Origin: JADHLJ01 sp038146985
GTDB lineage: Bacteria > Pseudomonadota > Alphaproteobacteria > Thalassobaculales > Thalassobaculaceae
NCBI GenBank assembly: GCA_038146985.1
Contig: JAYQSQ010000010.1
Location: 1-64,000 of the forward strand
DNA length: 64,000 bases
Reading direction: 5' to 3'
Shown: positions 16,496-25,620 of the stretch, piece after piece
Layout: the number at the start of each line of letters is the position of its first letter
How positions within the stretch are numbered: position 1 is the stretch's first letter
Notes under the pieces: model-generated
Told to the model about the DNA's origin: nothing
The model's database searches: none
What the model saw: the letters and a program-made list of their open reading frames with translations, nothing else
Position numbers and translations under genes: made by a program

Positions 16496-17764
16496 CTACT
16501 GCGCGTACGGGTATTTGATGTCCCCGGACTTCCACTCCACCGGGCTCAGCACGACGCGTTTGCCCGCCTTGGTGAACTGATCCAGCCCGCTGTCGTCGAT
16601 ACCCTGGAACTGCACCATCAGCGCGCGGCCGGTCTCCCATTCGCCGTTGGCGCCGAACTTGACCTTGCCGACCACGGTGTCGTGGGCGTTGGCGCGAATG
16701 TGATCTCCGATCTTCGCCTGATCCAGCGAGCCCACCGCGTTCACGGCATTGCCCAGGATCTGCAGATAGGCATAGGCATAAGGCGGCAGATAATATCCGA
16801 GGGGATCCACGCCCGCGTCCCCGGCCTTCGCCTGATACTTTTTCAGGAATTCCTCGACGCCGGTGAATTTCAGCGTCGGCTCCGGAACCCAGAAATCGTA
16901 GTTGACGATGCCGTTCAGCATCGGTCCGAGCTTACCCAGCAGGGCGGCGAATTGCAGACCGACCATGCCGCCACCGAACATCTTGGCCTTGAGACCGATT
17001 TCATTGGCCGCGCGCACCATCCCGGCGGAATCCGGCGGGTAGGAGGCAACATAGATGATGTCGGGGTTGGTGGCCTGAATGGCGCGCAGAATCGGCGTGA
17101 AATCGGCCGTCGCGGGCGGATAGTTCTTGTCGTACACGATCTTCAGGCCGTGCTTTTCGGCGTTGACGCGCGCACCCTCCTGGGCGTTGCGGGCGAATTC
17201 CGCATCGGCTCCGACCAGCGCGATCGTGGTCGGCTTGGGGTTCTGCGCCGCGGCGATGTCAAAGAAGCCGCCGGACCAGTCGGTCTTGGGCGCCGGTCCC
17301 GCCGGCATGATCTGGAAGTAGTTCGGATAGTTGAACTTCTCGTTCGCGGCCAGGCCGAAAAGGCTCATGAAGACCATCTTTCGGCTCATGACGATAGGCA
17401 TCGCCGGCACGATCATGTTGGTCGCGTAGCCGGAAACCACCAGGTCGACATTGTCGAAGTTCAGAAGCTTGGTGTAGATGCCCGGAACGGTCGAGGGGTT
17501 GGTCTGGTCGTCGTAATAGACGAACTCCACCGGGCGCCCGAGCAGGCCGCCCGCCTTGTTGATGTCCTCGCGCCAGATCTCCATGGCGATCAGCGCCGCC
17601 TTGCCCGCCGCCGCGAGACCGCCGGTCAGCGCCATCGAGAAGCCGATTTTCACCGGTTTCTGGGCCTGAGCCATGGGAACCGCGATCACGGAGCCGAGAA
17701 TTCCCACCAATAGCGCGGCACCAAGCAGAACCGCCCGCATCCTCATACCAAGCAATCTGGACAT
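16496..17764 (-). CDS. ABC transporter periplasmic substrate-binding protein, LivK-like
   Basis: The 422-residue protein has a signal peptide of about 34 residues (hydrophobic AVLLGAALLVGILG, cleavage after AQA). The mature part begins KPVKIGFSMALTGGLAAAG, the standard start of type I periplasmic binding proteins of this family; YYDDQTNPS and VDLVVSGYATNM follow. The tail runs longer than usual (aromatic- and amide-type binders vary). The ATG at 17764 follows GGGGGAAA; upstream in-frame codons are weaker starts. It is the first gene of the operon, divergent from the molybdenum hydroxylase genes, so one regulator may control both. Confidence 0.85.
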   Translation of the reverse strand: MSRLLGMRMRAVLLGAALLVGILGSVIAVPMAQAQKPVKIGFSMALTGGLAAAGKAALIAMEIWREDINKAGGLLGRPVEFVYYDDQTNPSTVPGIYTKLLNFDNVDLVVSGYATNMIVPAMPIVMSRKMVFMSLFGLAANEKFNYPNYFQIMPAGPAPKTDWSGGFFDIAAAQNPKPTTIALVGADAEFARNAQEGARVNAEKHGLKIVYDKNYPPATADFTPILRAIQATNPDIIYVASYPPDSAGMVRAANEIGLKAKMFGGGMVGLQFAALLGKLGPMLNGIVNYDFWVPEPTLKFTGVEEFLKKYQAKAGDAGVDPLGYYLPPYAYAYLQILGNAVNAVGSLDQAKIGDHIRANAHDTVVGKVKFGANGEWETGRALMVQFQGIDDSGLDQFTKAGKRVVLSPVEWKSGDIKYPYAQ

Positions 17765-17918
17765 CACATGTTTCCCCCTGCAGAGCAGATTTTTTGTTCG
17801 CACGTCGGTGCGCTTGAAACTTGATGAATCGCATTTAAGCATGTCTTCTTGACCTCGTGGAAGTGTGATTGAAAGTCAATCTCCCTGGCTGGCGAAATCC
17901 CACGAGACCGGAGGCCCC

Positions 17919-18770
17919 ATGAAGCCTGCGCCATTTGAGTATCTGCGTGCAAAGAGCATCGGCGAAACCCTCGCGTTCCTGGGGGCTCACGACGAAGCCG
18001 CCATCCTCGCGGGCGGTCAGAGCCTGCTTGCGATGATGAACATGCGGGCGGCCGCGCCGAGCCATCTTGTTGACATCTCAGGGATCGAGGATCTGCGGAA
18101 GATCAAGACCGAGAGCGGCGATCTCGTTCTCGGCGCTCTGGTCCGGCATTGCGACCTTGAGACCAGTTCCCTGGTCGCGGATGGACTGCCGCTTCTGGCC
18201 GAGGCGGCGTCGCAACTGGCGCATCCGGCCATCCGAAACCGGGGAACGATCGGCGGCAGTCTGGCCCTGGCCGATCCGGCGGCGGAACTCCCGGCCTGCA
18301 TCCTGGCGCTGGAGGGAACGATCGAGGCGACCGGCGCCGCCGGCACCCGCCGTATCGCGGCCGAGGGTTTCTTTACCGGTGCCTTTGCGACGGCGTTGAC
18401 GGAGAACGAGGTTCTGACAGCGGTCCGATGCCCGGTACCGGTGAAGAACACCCGTTTCTCGTACGAGAAACTCGCGCGCCGACATGGGGATTATGCCCTG
18501 GTCGGACTGGCGGCGCGGGCGGGCCTGCGCAACGGCAGGTTGGAGGCGCCCCGGTTCGCGTTCTTCGCGGCAGCCGATCGGCCGGTCCTGGCGCGTTCCG
18601 CCGCCGCCGTCCTGGATGGCGAGGCGCCTGACGCGGAAATCATCGAACGGGCCTGCACGGCGCTGCGGGAGGATCTGGATCCGGTCGGCCAACCGGGATG
18701 CTCGGCCGGAACGAAAATGCATCTTGCAGGCGTGCTGTTGCGTCGCGCCGTCGCGCGGCTGATCGGTTGA
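17919..18770 (+). CDS. molybdenum hydroxylase FAD-binding subunit (CoxM/XdhB type)
   Basis: The 283-residue protein has the FAD-binding fold of xanthine-dehydrogenase-family medium subunits: AGGQSLLAMMNMR (about 46-58) binds the FAD pyrophosphate and IRNRGTIGGSLALADPAAELP (about 107-126) is the second signature. The C-terminal part matches the CO-dehydrogenase flavoprotein C domain. GGAGG lies 5 bases before the ATG at 17919. It is the first gene of a medium-small-large subunit operon with gaps of 10 and 13 bases. It passes electrons from the iron-sulfur subunit to an acceptor. Confidence 0.87.
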   Translation: MKPAPFEYLRAKSIGETLAFLGAHDEAAILAGGQSLLAMMNMRAAAPSHLVDISGIEDLRKIKTESGDLVLGALVRHCDLETSSLVADGLPLLAEAASQLAHPAIRNRGTIGGSLALADPAAELPACILALEGTIEATGAAGTRRIAAEGFFTGAFATALTENEVLTAVRCPVPVKNTRFSYEKLARRHGDYALVGLAARAGLRNGRLEAPRFAFFAAADRPVLARSAAAVLDGEAPDAEIIERACTALREDLDPVGQPGCSAGTKMHLAGVLLRRAVARLIG

Positions 18771-18780
18771 GGAGGGTCAC

Positions 18781-19266
18781 ATGGCGTCGGAAATTGAGAT
18801 CCGCCTTACGGTCAATGGCGAGCCGGTTGTCGAACGGGTTGAGGCCCGGCTGTCGCTGGTCGACTTCCTGCGGGAGAAGCTGCACCTGACGGGCAGCCAT
18901 GTGGGCTGCGAGCACGGGGTCTGTGGCGCCTGCACGGTCCTGGTGGACGGCGAGATCGTACGCGGCTGTCTGACCCTGGCGGCTCAGGCGGACGGCTCCT
19001 CCGTTACCAGCATCGAGGGAGCGTCCGACAGTGGCGAGATCGCCGACCTCCAGGCCGCTTTTCACGAACGGAACGCCTTGCAATGCGGGTTCTGCACGCC
19101 CGCGATGCTGCTGTCGGCGGACGCCTTGCTCAAACGCAATCCGGCGCCGTCGCGCGAGGATATCCGCCTGTGGCTGTCCGGTAACTACTGCCGCTGCACC
19201 GGTTATCACGCCATCGTCGATGCCGTGGCCTCCGTCGCCGAGGTGCGGCGGAACAACAGCATCTAA
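18781..19266 (+). CDS. molybdenum hydroxylase [2Fe-2S] subunit (CoxS/XdhA type)
   Basis: The 161-residue protein carries both iron-sulfur domains. The plant-ferredoxin-like site is CEHGVCGAC with a fourth cysteine at GCLTL (about 40-65); the helical second domain has CGFC and CRCTGYH (about 102-105 and 138-144). It relays electrons between the molybdopterin and FAD subunits. Start after GGAGG; coupled with the neighbouring subunit genes by a 10-base gap. Confidence 0.9.
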   Translation: MASEIEIRLTVNGEPVVERVEARLSLVDFLREKLHLTGSHVGCEHGVCGACTVLVDGEIVRGCLTLAAQADGSSVTSIEGASDSGEIADLQAAFHERNALQCGFCTPAMLLSADALLKRNPAPSREDIRLWLSGNYCRCTGYHAIVDAVASVAEVRRNNSI

Positions 19267-19279
19267 GGGGAGAGCGATC

Positions 19280-21664
19280 ATGAACGAGACATCCCCGCTT
19301 TCCGTCCTCGACCGTCCAAACAGCTATATCGGCCGCAGCGTTCCCCGTCCGAACGCGAAACGCCTACTCCAGGGGCGCGGCACTTTCATCGACGACAAGA
19401 AGCTGCCGCGCATGGCCCATGTCGTCTTTGCCCGCTCTCCGCACGCTCATGCCGAGATCCTGTCCATCGGAACCGATGCGGCCAAGGCGAGCGCGGGGGT
19501 CATCGCGGTCGTCAACGGCGAGGAGATGAAAGCCGTCTGCACGCCCTGGGTCGGGGTTCTGAGCCACCTGCAGGGTTTGAAGTCGCAACCGCAATACCCG
19601 CTCGCCGTCGGGAAAGCCTGCTGGCAGGGCGAGCCGGTGGTGGCCGTGGTCGCCACCAGCCGCGCCGCGGCCGAAGACGCCGCCGACAAGCTGGAAATCG
19701 ACTGGCGGGAGCTGGAGCCGGTCACTGATATGGAGACCGCGCTCTCTGCCAAAACCCCGGTGATCCATGCGGATCTCGGTGACAATCTCGCCTGGAAGCG
19801 GGAATTCAATGCCGGTGATGTCGACGCGGCCTTCGCCGCCTCCGGCGCCACTTTGGTCGAGGAGGCCTTCCTGTTCGGGCGGCATACCGGCGTGACCCTG
19901 GAGCCGCGCGCCATCCTTTCGGATTATGACCCGGCGGAGGAGCAGCTTACCGTTTATCACGCTCACCAGGCGCCGCACATGATGCAGGGCATCTTCGCCA
20001 GCCATTTCGGCATCGAGGAGCACAAGGTCCGGGTCATCTGCGAGGATGTCGGCGGCTCATTCGGGATCAAGGTGCATACCTACCCGGACGAAATGGCCAC
20101 GGTTGCCCTTTCAATCATGCTGCGCCGGCCGATCAAGTTCATCGCCGACCGGCTGGAATCCTTCACCACCGACATTCACGCCCGCGATCACAGGATCACG
20201 GCCCGGATGGCGGTAGATGGCGACGGCCGGATCCTGGGTATCGAGATGGATGATCTGACCGGCATCGGCCCCTTCTCTGTCTATCCGAGGACCAGCGGCA
20301 TCGAGGCGAACCAGGTCGTCAACCTGACCGGCGCGCAATACACCAACCAGAACTACCGTGCCCGCGCGACGGTGGTGTTCCAGAACAAGACACCCATGTG
20401 CCAGTACCGGGCTGTCGGGCATCCGATCGCGACGGCGGTTACCGAAGGCTTGCTGGACAGCGCGGCCGCCGCAATCGGCATGGATGCCGTGGAAATCCGG
20501 CGCCGAAATCTGGTCGCCGACGACGCTTATCCGTGCAAGGCGCCCTCGGGCCTCTCTTTCGAGAAACTGTCGCACCACGCCTCGCTGAACCGGCTTGTCG
20601 AGATGATGGGCTACGACGGGCTGCGCCGCGAGCAGGCGCGCCTCAGGGGCGAGGGCGTTCACCGTGGCATCGGGATCGCCACCTTCGTCGAGCTTACCAA
20701 CCCGAGCGCCATGTTCTATGGCGTCGGCGGCGCCCGGATCTCCGCGCAGGACGGCTGCACCCTGCGCCTGGATGCGCGCGGCAATGTCTTTTGTTCCACC
20801 GGGGTTACCGAACAAGGCCAGGGCGCCGAAGCGGTGATCGCCCAGGTGGCGGCAACCGCCCTTGGTGTGCCGCTCGAGCGGATCAAGATGATCACCGGCG
20901 ACACCGACACTGTTCCCTATGGTGGCGGCACCTGGGCATCGCGCGGCGCAGGTATCGGTGGCGAGGCGGCGGCTCAGGCCGGCCATGCCCTGCGCCGGAA
21001 CATTCTCGAGGTCGCGGGCGTGATCCTGCAGGCGCGGCCGGAAACTCTGGATGTGCGGGGCGGCGCGGTGGTCGACATGGCGGATGGGCGCGAGCGGATC
21101 GGCCTCGACGAGATTGGGCGCATCGCCTATTTCCGGGCGGACACCCTGCCGAAGGACTTCCAGAGCGAGCTCATGGTGACCCGTCATTATGTGCCGAAGG
21201 AATATCCCTTCGCCTTCACCAACGGCGTCCAGGCGTCCCTGGTCGAGGTCGATACCGACACCGGGTTCGTCACCCTCCTCAAGCATTGGGCGGTGGAGGA
21301 TTGCGGGACCGTCATCAACCCACAGCTGGTCGATGAACAGATCCGAGGCGGTATCGTCCAGGGTATCGGCGCCGCCTTGTTCGAGCATTGCCTCTACGAC
21401 GAGCGTGGCCAGCTTTTGAACGGCACCATGGCGGACTACCTTGTGCCGATGTCCGCCGAGATGCCGGATATCGAGGTCGCCCACATGGAAAGCCCGACCC
21501 GGGACAGCGAGCTTGGCGCCAAGGGCGCGGGCGAGGCCGGGACGGCGGGCGCGCCGGCGGCGGTCCTGAATGCCATCAACGACGCCCTGCGGCCGCTCGG
21601 CGCCACCGTCAACGCGCATCCGGCGACCCCGGAGGTGATCCTTAAGGCGCTGGGGAAGGTTTGA
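19280..21664 (+). CDS. molybdenum hydroxylase large, molybdopterin-binding subunit (CoxL/XdhC-family)
   Basis: The 794-residue subunit has the family's two domains: an N-terminal a/b hammerhead (about 18-130) and the molybdopterin-binding part. VGGSFGIK (about 257) is a cofactor loop. The active-site loop reads CQYRAVGHP near residue 373, not the CSFR of true CO dehydrogenases and not the common YRGAGRP either. The near-C-terminal KGAGEAGTAG (about 750) holds the catalytic glutamate. It hydroxylates an aromatic heterocycle, purine or aldehyde; the substrate is unknown. The start at 19280 follows AAGGGGAGAG; a longer frame overlaps the small-subunit gene. Confidence 0.87.
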   Translation: MNETSPLSVLDRPNSYIGRSVPRPNAKRLLQGRGTFIDDKKLPRMAHVVFARSPHAHAEILSIGTDAAKASAGVIAVVNGEEMKAVCTPWVGVLSHLQGLKSQPQYPLAVGKACWQGEPVVAVVATSRAAAEDAADKLEIDWRELEPVTDMETALSAKTPVIHADLGDNLAWKREFNAGDVDAAFAASGATLVEEAFLFGRHTGVTLEPRAILSDYDPAEEQLTVYHAHQAPHMMQGIFASHFGIEEHKVRVICEDVGGSFGIKVHTYPDEMATVALSIMLRRPIKFIADRLESFTTDIHARDHRITARMAVDGDGRILGIEMDDLTGIGPFSVYPRTSGIEANQVVNLTGAQYTNQNYRARATVVFQNKTPMCQYRAVGHPIATAVTEGLLDSAAAAIGMDAVEIRRRNLVADDAYPCKAPSGLSFEKLSHHASLNRLVEMMGYDGLRREQARLRGEGVHRGIGIATFVELTNPSAMFYGVGGARISAQDGCTLRLDARGNVFCSTGVTEQGQGAEAVIAQVAATALGVPLERIKMITGDTDTVPYGGGTWASRGAGIGGEAAAQAGHALRRNILEVAGVILQARPETLDVRGGAVVDMADGRERIGLDEIGRIAYFRADTLPKDFQSELMVTRHYVPKEYPFAFTNGVQASLVEVDTDTGFVTLLKHWAVEDCGTVINPQLVDEQIRGGIVQGIGAALFEHCLYDERGQLLNGTMADYLVPMSAEMPDIEVAHMESPTRDSELGAKGAGEAGTAGAPAAVLNAINDALRPLGATVNAHPATPEVILKALGKV

Positions 21665-21703
21665 GGGCCGTTGGGCTTCAATGGTCGTCTCATCCGGTAG
21701 ACA

Positions 21704-21802
21704 GGCCCCTTCGAGACGGGTGCTCCCGCACCCTCCTCAGGGTGAGTGAGAAGGTGTGGAGCTCACCCTGAGGGTGAGCGTAGCGAGCGTCTCGAAGGGG
21801 CC
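21704..21802. repeat. dispersed palindromic repeat, copy 1
   Basis: A 15-base perfect inverted repeat (GGCCCCTTCGAGACG at 21704-21718 and its complement at 21788-21802) encloses a second nested pair (CCTCAGGGTGAG at 21735-21746 and CTCACCCTGAGG at 21762-21773). The whole can fold into a long stem-loop on either strand. It lies between the convergent genes ending at 21664 and 21889. A related copy lies at 37476-37575. Such GC-rich CTTCGAGACG repeats are widespread in alphaproteobacterial genomes. Confidence 0.85.
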
Positions 21803-21888
21803 AGTCGATCACGATTCATCAAAAGGCGGCCCATTGTTGATGGGGATCGACGGGCCTTGTCAGGATGCTTTTGAGTGCGGGGGAGCGG

Positions 21889-22977
21889 CTACTTCCCGAT
21901 CGCGGCGTTGACCCGGGGCATCACCTCGTTGGCCATCAGCTCCATGGAGCGGCGGGCCAGTGCCGGGTCCTTCCAGTCGTGACCGGCGTAGAGCAAGGTG
22001 CCGAAATCGCCGATCGTCTCGCGAAAGGCGAGTATCTGGTCCACGACCTGATCGACGGTGCCCCGCAGGACCAACTGGTCGACGATGGTCTCCACGCTCA
22101 GGCTGTCGTCGGGCTGGTCGCGGTCGGTCTTGAACAGGGCGGCGCGGCCGTTCGCCTTCAGCTTGGTGAACAGGGAGTAATAGTAGAAATGGTAGGGCCC
22201 GCCGGGGTCGGTCGCATAGCGCTCGGCGACGTCGGCGTCATCCGCGACGAAGACCGATTTCGCGACCCGCCAGTTCGCCGGTTCGGCGGGACGTCCCACC
22301 GCCTCGCATCCCTCGACATATTTCGGCCAATGGGACTTGACCCATTGCGGCTGCAGGAAATTCGCCGAGATCGGATCCCAGCCGCGCTTGGCGGCCTCGG
22401 CCACGCCCTTGGAGAAGGGGGTGACGGCCGTGACGACGATGGGCGGGTGCGGACGCCGGTAGGGCTTTGGCATCACCCCCTGGGCCAGATCCGGCAAATA
22501 GGTGCGCTCGGTCGTGACGTTCCAGAATGCGCCCGTGATGTTGTAGGGCGGATCTCTCTCCCAAATCTCCAGGATCTGATTAATCGATTCGAGAAACATG
22601 GCGGCCCGGTCGCGGTCCAGGTTGCCGATCGCCTCAGCATCCGAGCGCAGCCCGCCTGGGCTGATCCCGAAGATGAAACGTCCCTCCGCCATGTGATCCA
22701 CCATGGCGACTTCGGCGGCAACCACCGCCGGGTGATGGTTCGGCAGGTTCACCGTGCCCGTGCCGAGCTTGATGTTCCTGGTCTCGCGCAGCAGCCAGGC
22801 GATGAAGATGAGGCCCGAGGTGATGGTCTCGGCCCCGTCCGTCAGATGTTCGCCCACATAGCCTTCGGTGAAGCCCAACCGGTCGGCGAGCAGGAAGAGC
22901 TCGCGGTCTTCCTTCAGGGTCTCGGTGAAGTTCCGACTCGGCGGATGAATCGGCATGGTGAAAAGGCCGAGGTCCAT
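21889..22977 (-). CDS. LLM (luciferase-like) flavin-dependent oxidoreductase
   Basis: The 362-residue protein has the bacterial-luciferase-like barrel: start MDLGLFTMPIHPPS, EDRELFLLADRLGFTEGYVGEH (about 25-46), GTGTVNLPNHHPAVVAAEVAMVDHMAEGRFIFG (about 77-110) and a C-terminal helical end. The family uses FMNH2 or F420H2 for oxygenation of organic substrates, including sulfur compounds. It follows the intradiol dioxygenase gene by 49 bases and closes a four-gene catabolic run. GGGAG precedes the ATG. Confidence 0.82.
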   Translation of the reverse strand: MDLGLFTMPIHPPSRNFTETLKEDRELFLLADRLGFTEGYVGEHLTDGAETITSGLIFIAWLLRETRNIKLGTGTVNLPNHHPAVVAAEVAMVDHMAEGRFIFGISPGGLRSDAEAIGNLDRDRAAMFLESINQILEIWERDPPYNITGAFWNVTTERTYLPDLAQGVMPKPYRRPHPPIVVTAVTPFSKGVAEAAKRGWDPISANFLQPQWVKSHWPKYVEGCEAVGRPAEPANWRVAKSVFVADDADVAERYATDPGGPYHFYYYSLFTKLKANGRAALFKTDRDQPDDSLSVETIVDQLVLRGTVDQVVDQILAFRETIGDFGTLLYAGHDWKDPALARRSMELMANEVMPRVNAAIGK

Positions 22978-23026
22978 ACGGGCAACTCCCGGTTGCGGGT
23001 GGTTTCAGACTGGTGAACCGCGTGTT

Positions 23027-23893
23027 TCAGCCAGCGCGGGCGAGCACGAAATCCATGCTGATCACGTTGTAGGGCTTCTTGATCTTCGGGAACCGCGCTT
23101 CCTCCTCCGCCGTCGGTTCGCGGTCGAAGGGGATCGCCAGATCGGCGCGCACCCCGAACACCGCGTCCTCGTCGATATAGGGATCAGCATGGTTGAAGAT
23201 CTGGCTGATATGCCGCTTGTGATCGTCGGCCGTGATCATCAGATGGATATGCGCCGGGCGCCAGCAATGCCGACCCGCCGCGCGGACGAGTTCTCCGCCG
23301 ACGCCGTCCTCCGGGATCGTGTAGGGAATCGGCTTGACGGTCGCAAAGCAGTAGCGCCCGTCCTGGTCCGCGTGCAGCGTACAGCGCAGATTGTCGTCCG
23401 GTTGCCCCGGATCCTGAACCGTGTAGAGCCCGTTCGGCCCGTTCTGCCAAACCTCGATCGTGGCGCCGGGCAGCGGCCCGCCATTGGCGCTGCGGATCTG
23501 TCCTTGGACGACGACCCGCTCGCCGTCATTGTCCTGGATCAGGTCGGCGCCGAATTCGCGCTCCGGCTGGCCTGGAACATAGAACGGCCCCATCAGCGTG
23601 GTGATCGACGCCCCTTCGTCCTCATGCCCGTCCAGCAGATCCACCAGCGCCGACACGCCGAGCAGATCGGACAGCAGGATGAACTCGTTGCGCTGCTCGT
23701 TCGTCGTCTTGGTGGCGCGCAGCAGGAACTCCATCGCCGCTTCCCACTCCGCCGGCGTCAGCTTGATGTCGCGGACGAAATCGTGCAGGCGCGGTATCAG
23801 CATATTGAGAATTTCGCGAAGCCTTTCGTCCGAAGTGCCTGCATAGGCCTTCACCACCGTGTCGGTGATATTGTCGTAGTTGATGTTCCGCAT
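23027..23893 (-). CDS. intradiol ring-cleavage dioxygenase (catechol/hydroxyquinol 1,2-dioxygenase type)
   Basis: The 288-residue protein has the N-terminal helical dimer domain of catechol-type intradiol dioxygenases (about 20-98), then TLMGPFYVPGQPE and the catalytic barrel. Iron(III) ligands are predicted as Tyr157 (NGLYTV), Tyr191 (IPYTIPEDG), His215 and His217 (RPAHIHLM), with Arg212. Length and start fit hydroxyquinol 1,2-dioxygenases (opening an ortho-diol ring to a muconate). The gene lies 105 bases after the rhodanese gene. Together with the dienelactone hydrolase upstream it makes an ortho-cleavage module. Confidence 0.87.
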   Translation of the reverse strand: MRNINYDNITDTVVKAYAGTSDERLREILNMLIPRLHDFVRDIKLTPAEWEAAMEFLLRATKTTNEQRNEFILLSDLLGVSALVDLLDGHEDEGASITTLMGPFYVPGQPEREFGADLIQDNDGERVVVQGQIRSANGGPLPGATIEVWQNGPNGLYTVQDPGQPDDNLRCTLHADQDGRYCFATVKPIPYTIPEDGVGGELVRAAGRHCWRPAHIHLMITADDHKRHISQIFNHADPYIDEDAVFGVRADLAIPFDREPTAEEEARFPKIKKPYNVISMDFVLARAG

Positions 23894-23998
23894 CCGATCC
23901 TCCCGCCCCGCCCCGCCCCGCGCCGCGCCGGGGACTAAACGAATTTTCCAGATCCTAACAAACTGATCGTCACCCTGAACAGCGAAAGCAGTGCTCCG

Positions 23999-25606
23999 TC
24001 AGGCGCAGGTCACCTGGAACCTCTGGTCCTCGTCGCGGGCCATCTGGTTGACGAGTTCGAGTTCCCAGGCGAGATAGCGGCGCATGGCGGCTTCGCGGTC
24101 CTGGTTCTGTTCGCGGGCCCGAAGACGAATGTCGTCGGCGGCGCTCGCCATGTTGGTGGCGCCGCTCTCGAGCGGATAGCCGGTCGTCGCCCAGGCCGCG
24201 GTTCCGCCCTTGAGGATCTTGACCGGTATCGCGGTCGCATCCGCCAGCTCCGACGCCGCGAGGCGCGCCAATCCTTCATCCGGGGCGGTCACGACGATGA
24301 GGCCGCGTTTCGGCAGCTTGCGGTGGTCGGTGGCAAGGCGGGATCTGATCATGAACCAGGCGCCGGGGATGTGCCCCCTCATATAGGCCTTGCTCCAGTC
24401 GAGATCGACGACGGTCGCGCCGTCGGCTTCGACGAGGGATTTCAGGTCCTCGGCCGTGATCGAGGATGCGCCGGCACGCTCGGCTCCCAGTGTGCGCGGC
24501 ACATAGGGGCCGGTTTCCAACGCGCCGCCGGTCTCGTCCATCGCGATGATCGAGACATCCCAGCCCATCTGCTTCAGCCAGAACGCGGTCATGGTCGACC
24601 GCACGCCGGTATCGTCGGCTAGGACCACCCGGGCGCCCCAGATGCCGAGATGCCTGTCGGTCTCCTGAACCAACTGGCCGCCCGGAATGTGTTTCACCCC
24701 GGCGAGATGTCCGGCTTCGTATTCCTCGCGGGTGCGCACGTCCAGCACGTAGAGGGCATGCCGGTCCGCCTCCTCGCGATAGCGTTCCAGGGTGGCGGCA
24801 TCGATGCGTTTGATGGCGAAACGCGCTTCGATGCGCCGTGCCGCCGCGACCGCTTGGGCGAGGCCGGCCTCGGAGACCTCGGGGCCGCGGTTCGTCGCGC
24901 CTTTCAGCACCTCAAATCCCGCCAGATGCCAGCCCTGGGTGCCGTTGCGCATCGAGACCACACGGTTCGGTACTCCAGCGCTGATCAGTGCTTGGGCGCC
25001 GATGATGCTGCGGGTCCGTCCGCCGCAATTGACCACCACGGTGGTCTGCGGAGAGGGCACCAGATCGGCGAAGCGATAGACCAGTTCGGCGCCAGGGACG
25101 CAGATCGCGCCGGGGATGCTGTTGTCGTTGTATTCCTCGAAGGTCCGGCTGTCGAAAAGCGCGAAATCGGTGCCGTCATCCATCATCCGCTTCAGTTCCT
25201 CGGCGGTGACGTAAGGCGTGCCGGCCTCGTGTTCGATGACTTCGGCGAAGGCCTTGCTCGGCACGTGCACGCCTTCATAGAGCGTGTATCCCGCCGCCTC
25301 CCATGCGGCGATGCCCCCGTCGAGAACCGCGACATCGCCATAGCCGAGATCCGCCATGCGGCGCGCGGCGGTTTCGGCAAGGCCCTCCGCGCCACCGTCG
25401 TCGCACCAGACCACGCGTACGCCCCGACGCGGGACAAGGGCATCGACAAGCGCCTCGAGCCGGCTGAGCGGGACGCAGGATGCCATCAGGATATGCCAGC
25501 CGTCGAACGGCACCTCCTCGCGGGCATCCAGCAGGGCCACTTCCTTGCCGTCATGCAGAAAGGATTTCAGCGTCTTCACATCGACGCGGCGGATCGGGCT
25601 GGCCAT
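23999..25606 (-). CDS. four-domain rhodanese-like protein, two catalytic cysteines kept
   Basis: The 535-residue protein is built from four rhodanese-like units. Unit 1 (about 8-108) has VVWCDDGG with Cys68; unit 2 (about 132-232) has VVNCGGRTRS with Cys194; unit 3 (about 268-360) has LADDTGVRS, with Asp where the cysteine should be; unit 4 (about 385-480) has TAPDEGLAR, also without cysteine. A helical tail (about 485-535) follows. Only units 1 and 2 could carry persulfide. It is sulfur transferase-like and cytoplasmic (no signal). It follows the dienelactone hydrolase gene by 14 bases, so it belongs to the catabolic operon. Confidence 0.85.
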   Translation of the reverse strand: MASPIRRVDVKTLKSFLHDGKEVALLDAREEVPFDGWHILMASCVPLSRLEALVDALVPRRGVRVVWCDDGGAEGLAETAARRMADLGYGDVAVLDGGIAAWEAAGYTLYEGVHVPSKAFAEVIEHEAGTPYVTAEELKRMMDDGTDFALFDSRTFEEYNDNSIPGAICVPGAELVYRFADLVPSPQTTVVVNCGGRTRSIIGAQALISAGVPNRVVSMRNGTQGWHLAGFEVLKGATNRGPEVSEAGLAQAVAAARRIEARFAIKRIDAATLERYREEADRHALYVLDVRTREEYEAGHLAGVKHIPGGQLVQETDRHLGIWGARVVLADDTGVRSTMTAFWLKQMGWDVSIIAMDETGGALETGPYVPRTLGAERAGASSITAEDLKSLVEADGATVVDLDWSKAYMRGHIPGAWFMIRSRLATDHRKLPKRGLIVVTAPDEGLARLAASELADATAIPVKILKGGTAAWATTGYPLESGATNMASAADDIRLRAREQNQDREAAMRRYLAWELELVNQMARDEDQRFQVTCA

Positions 25607-25620
25607 GGCGCGGACCTCCG

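Noticed and set aside
19280..21664. True CO dehydrogenase (coxMSL)
   Set aside because: The large subunit lacks the CSFR active-site loop; it belongs to the wider molybdenum hydroxylase family, so cox gene names were not used.
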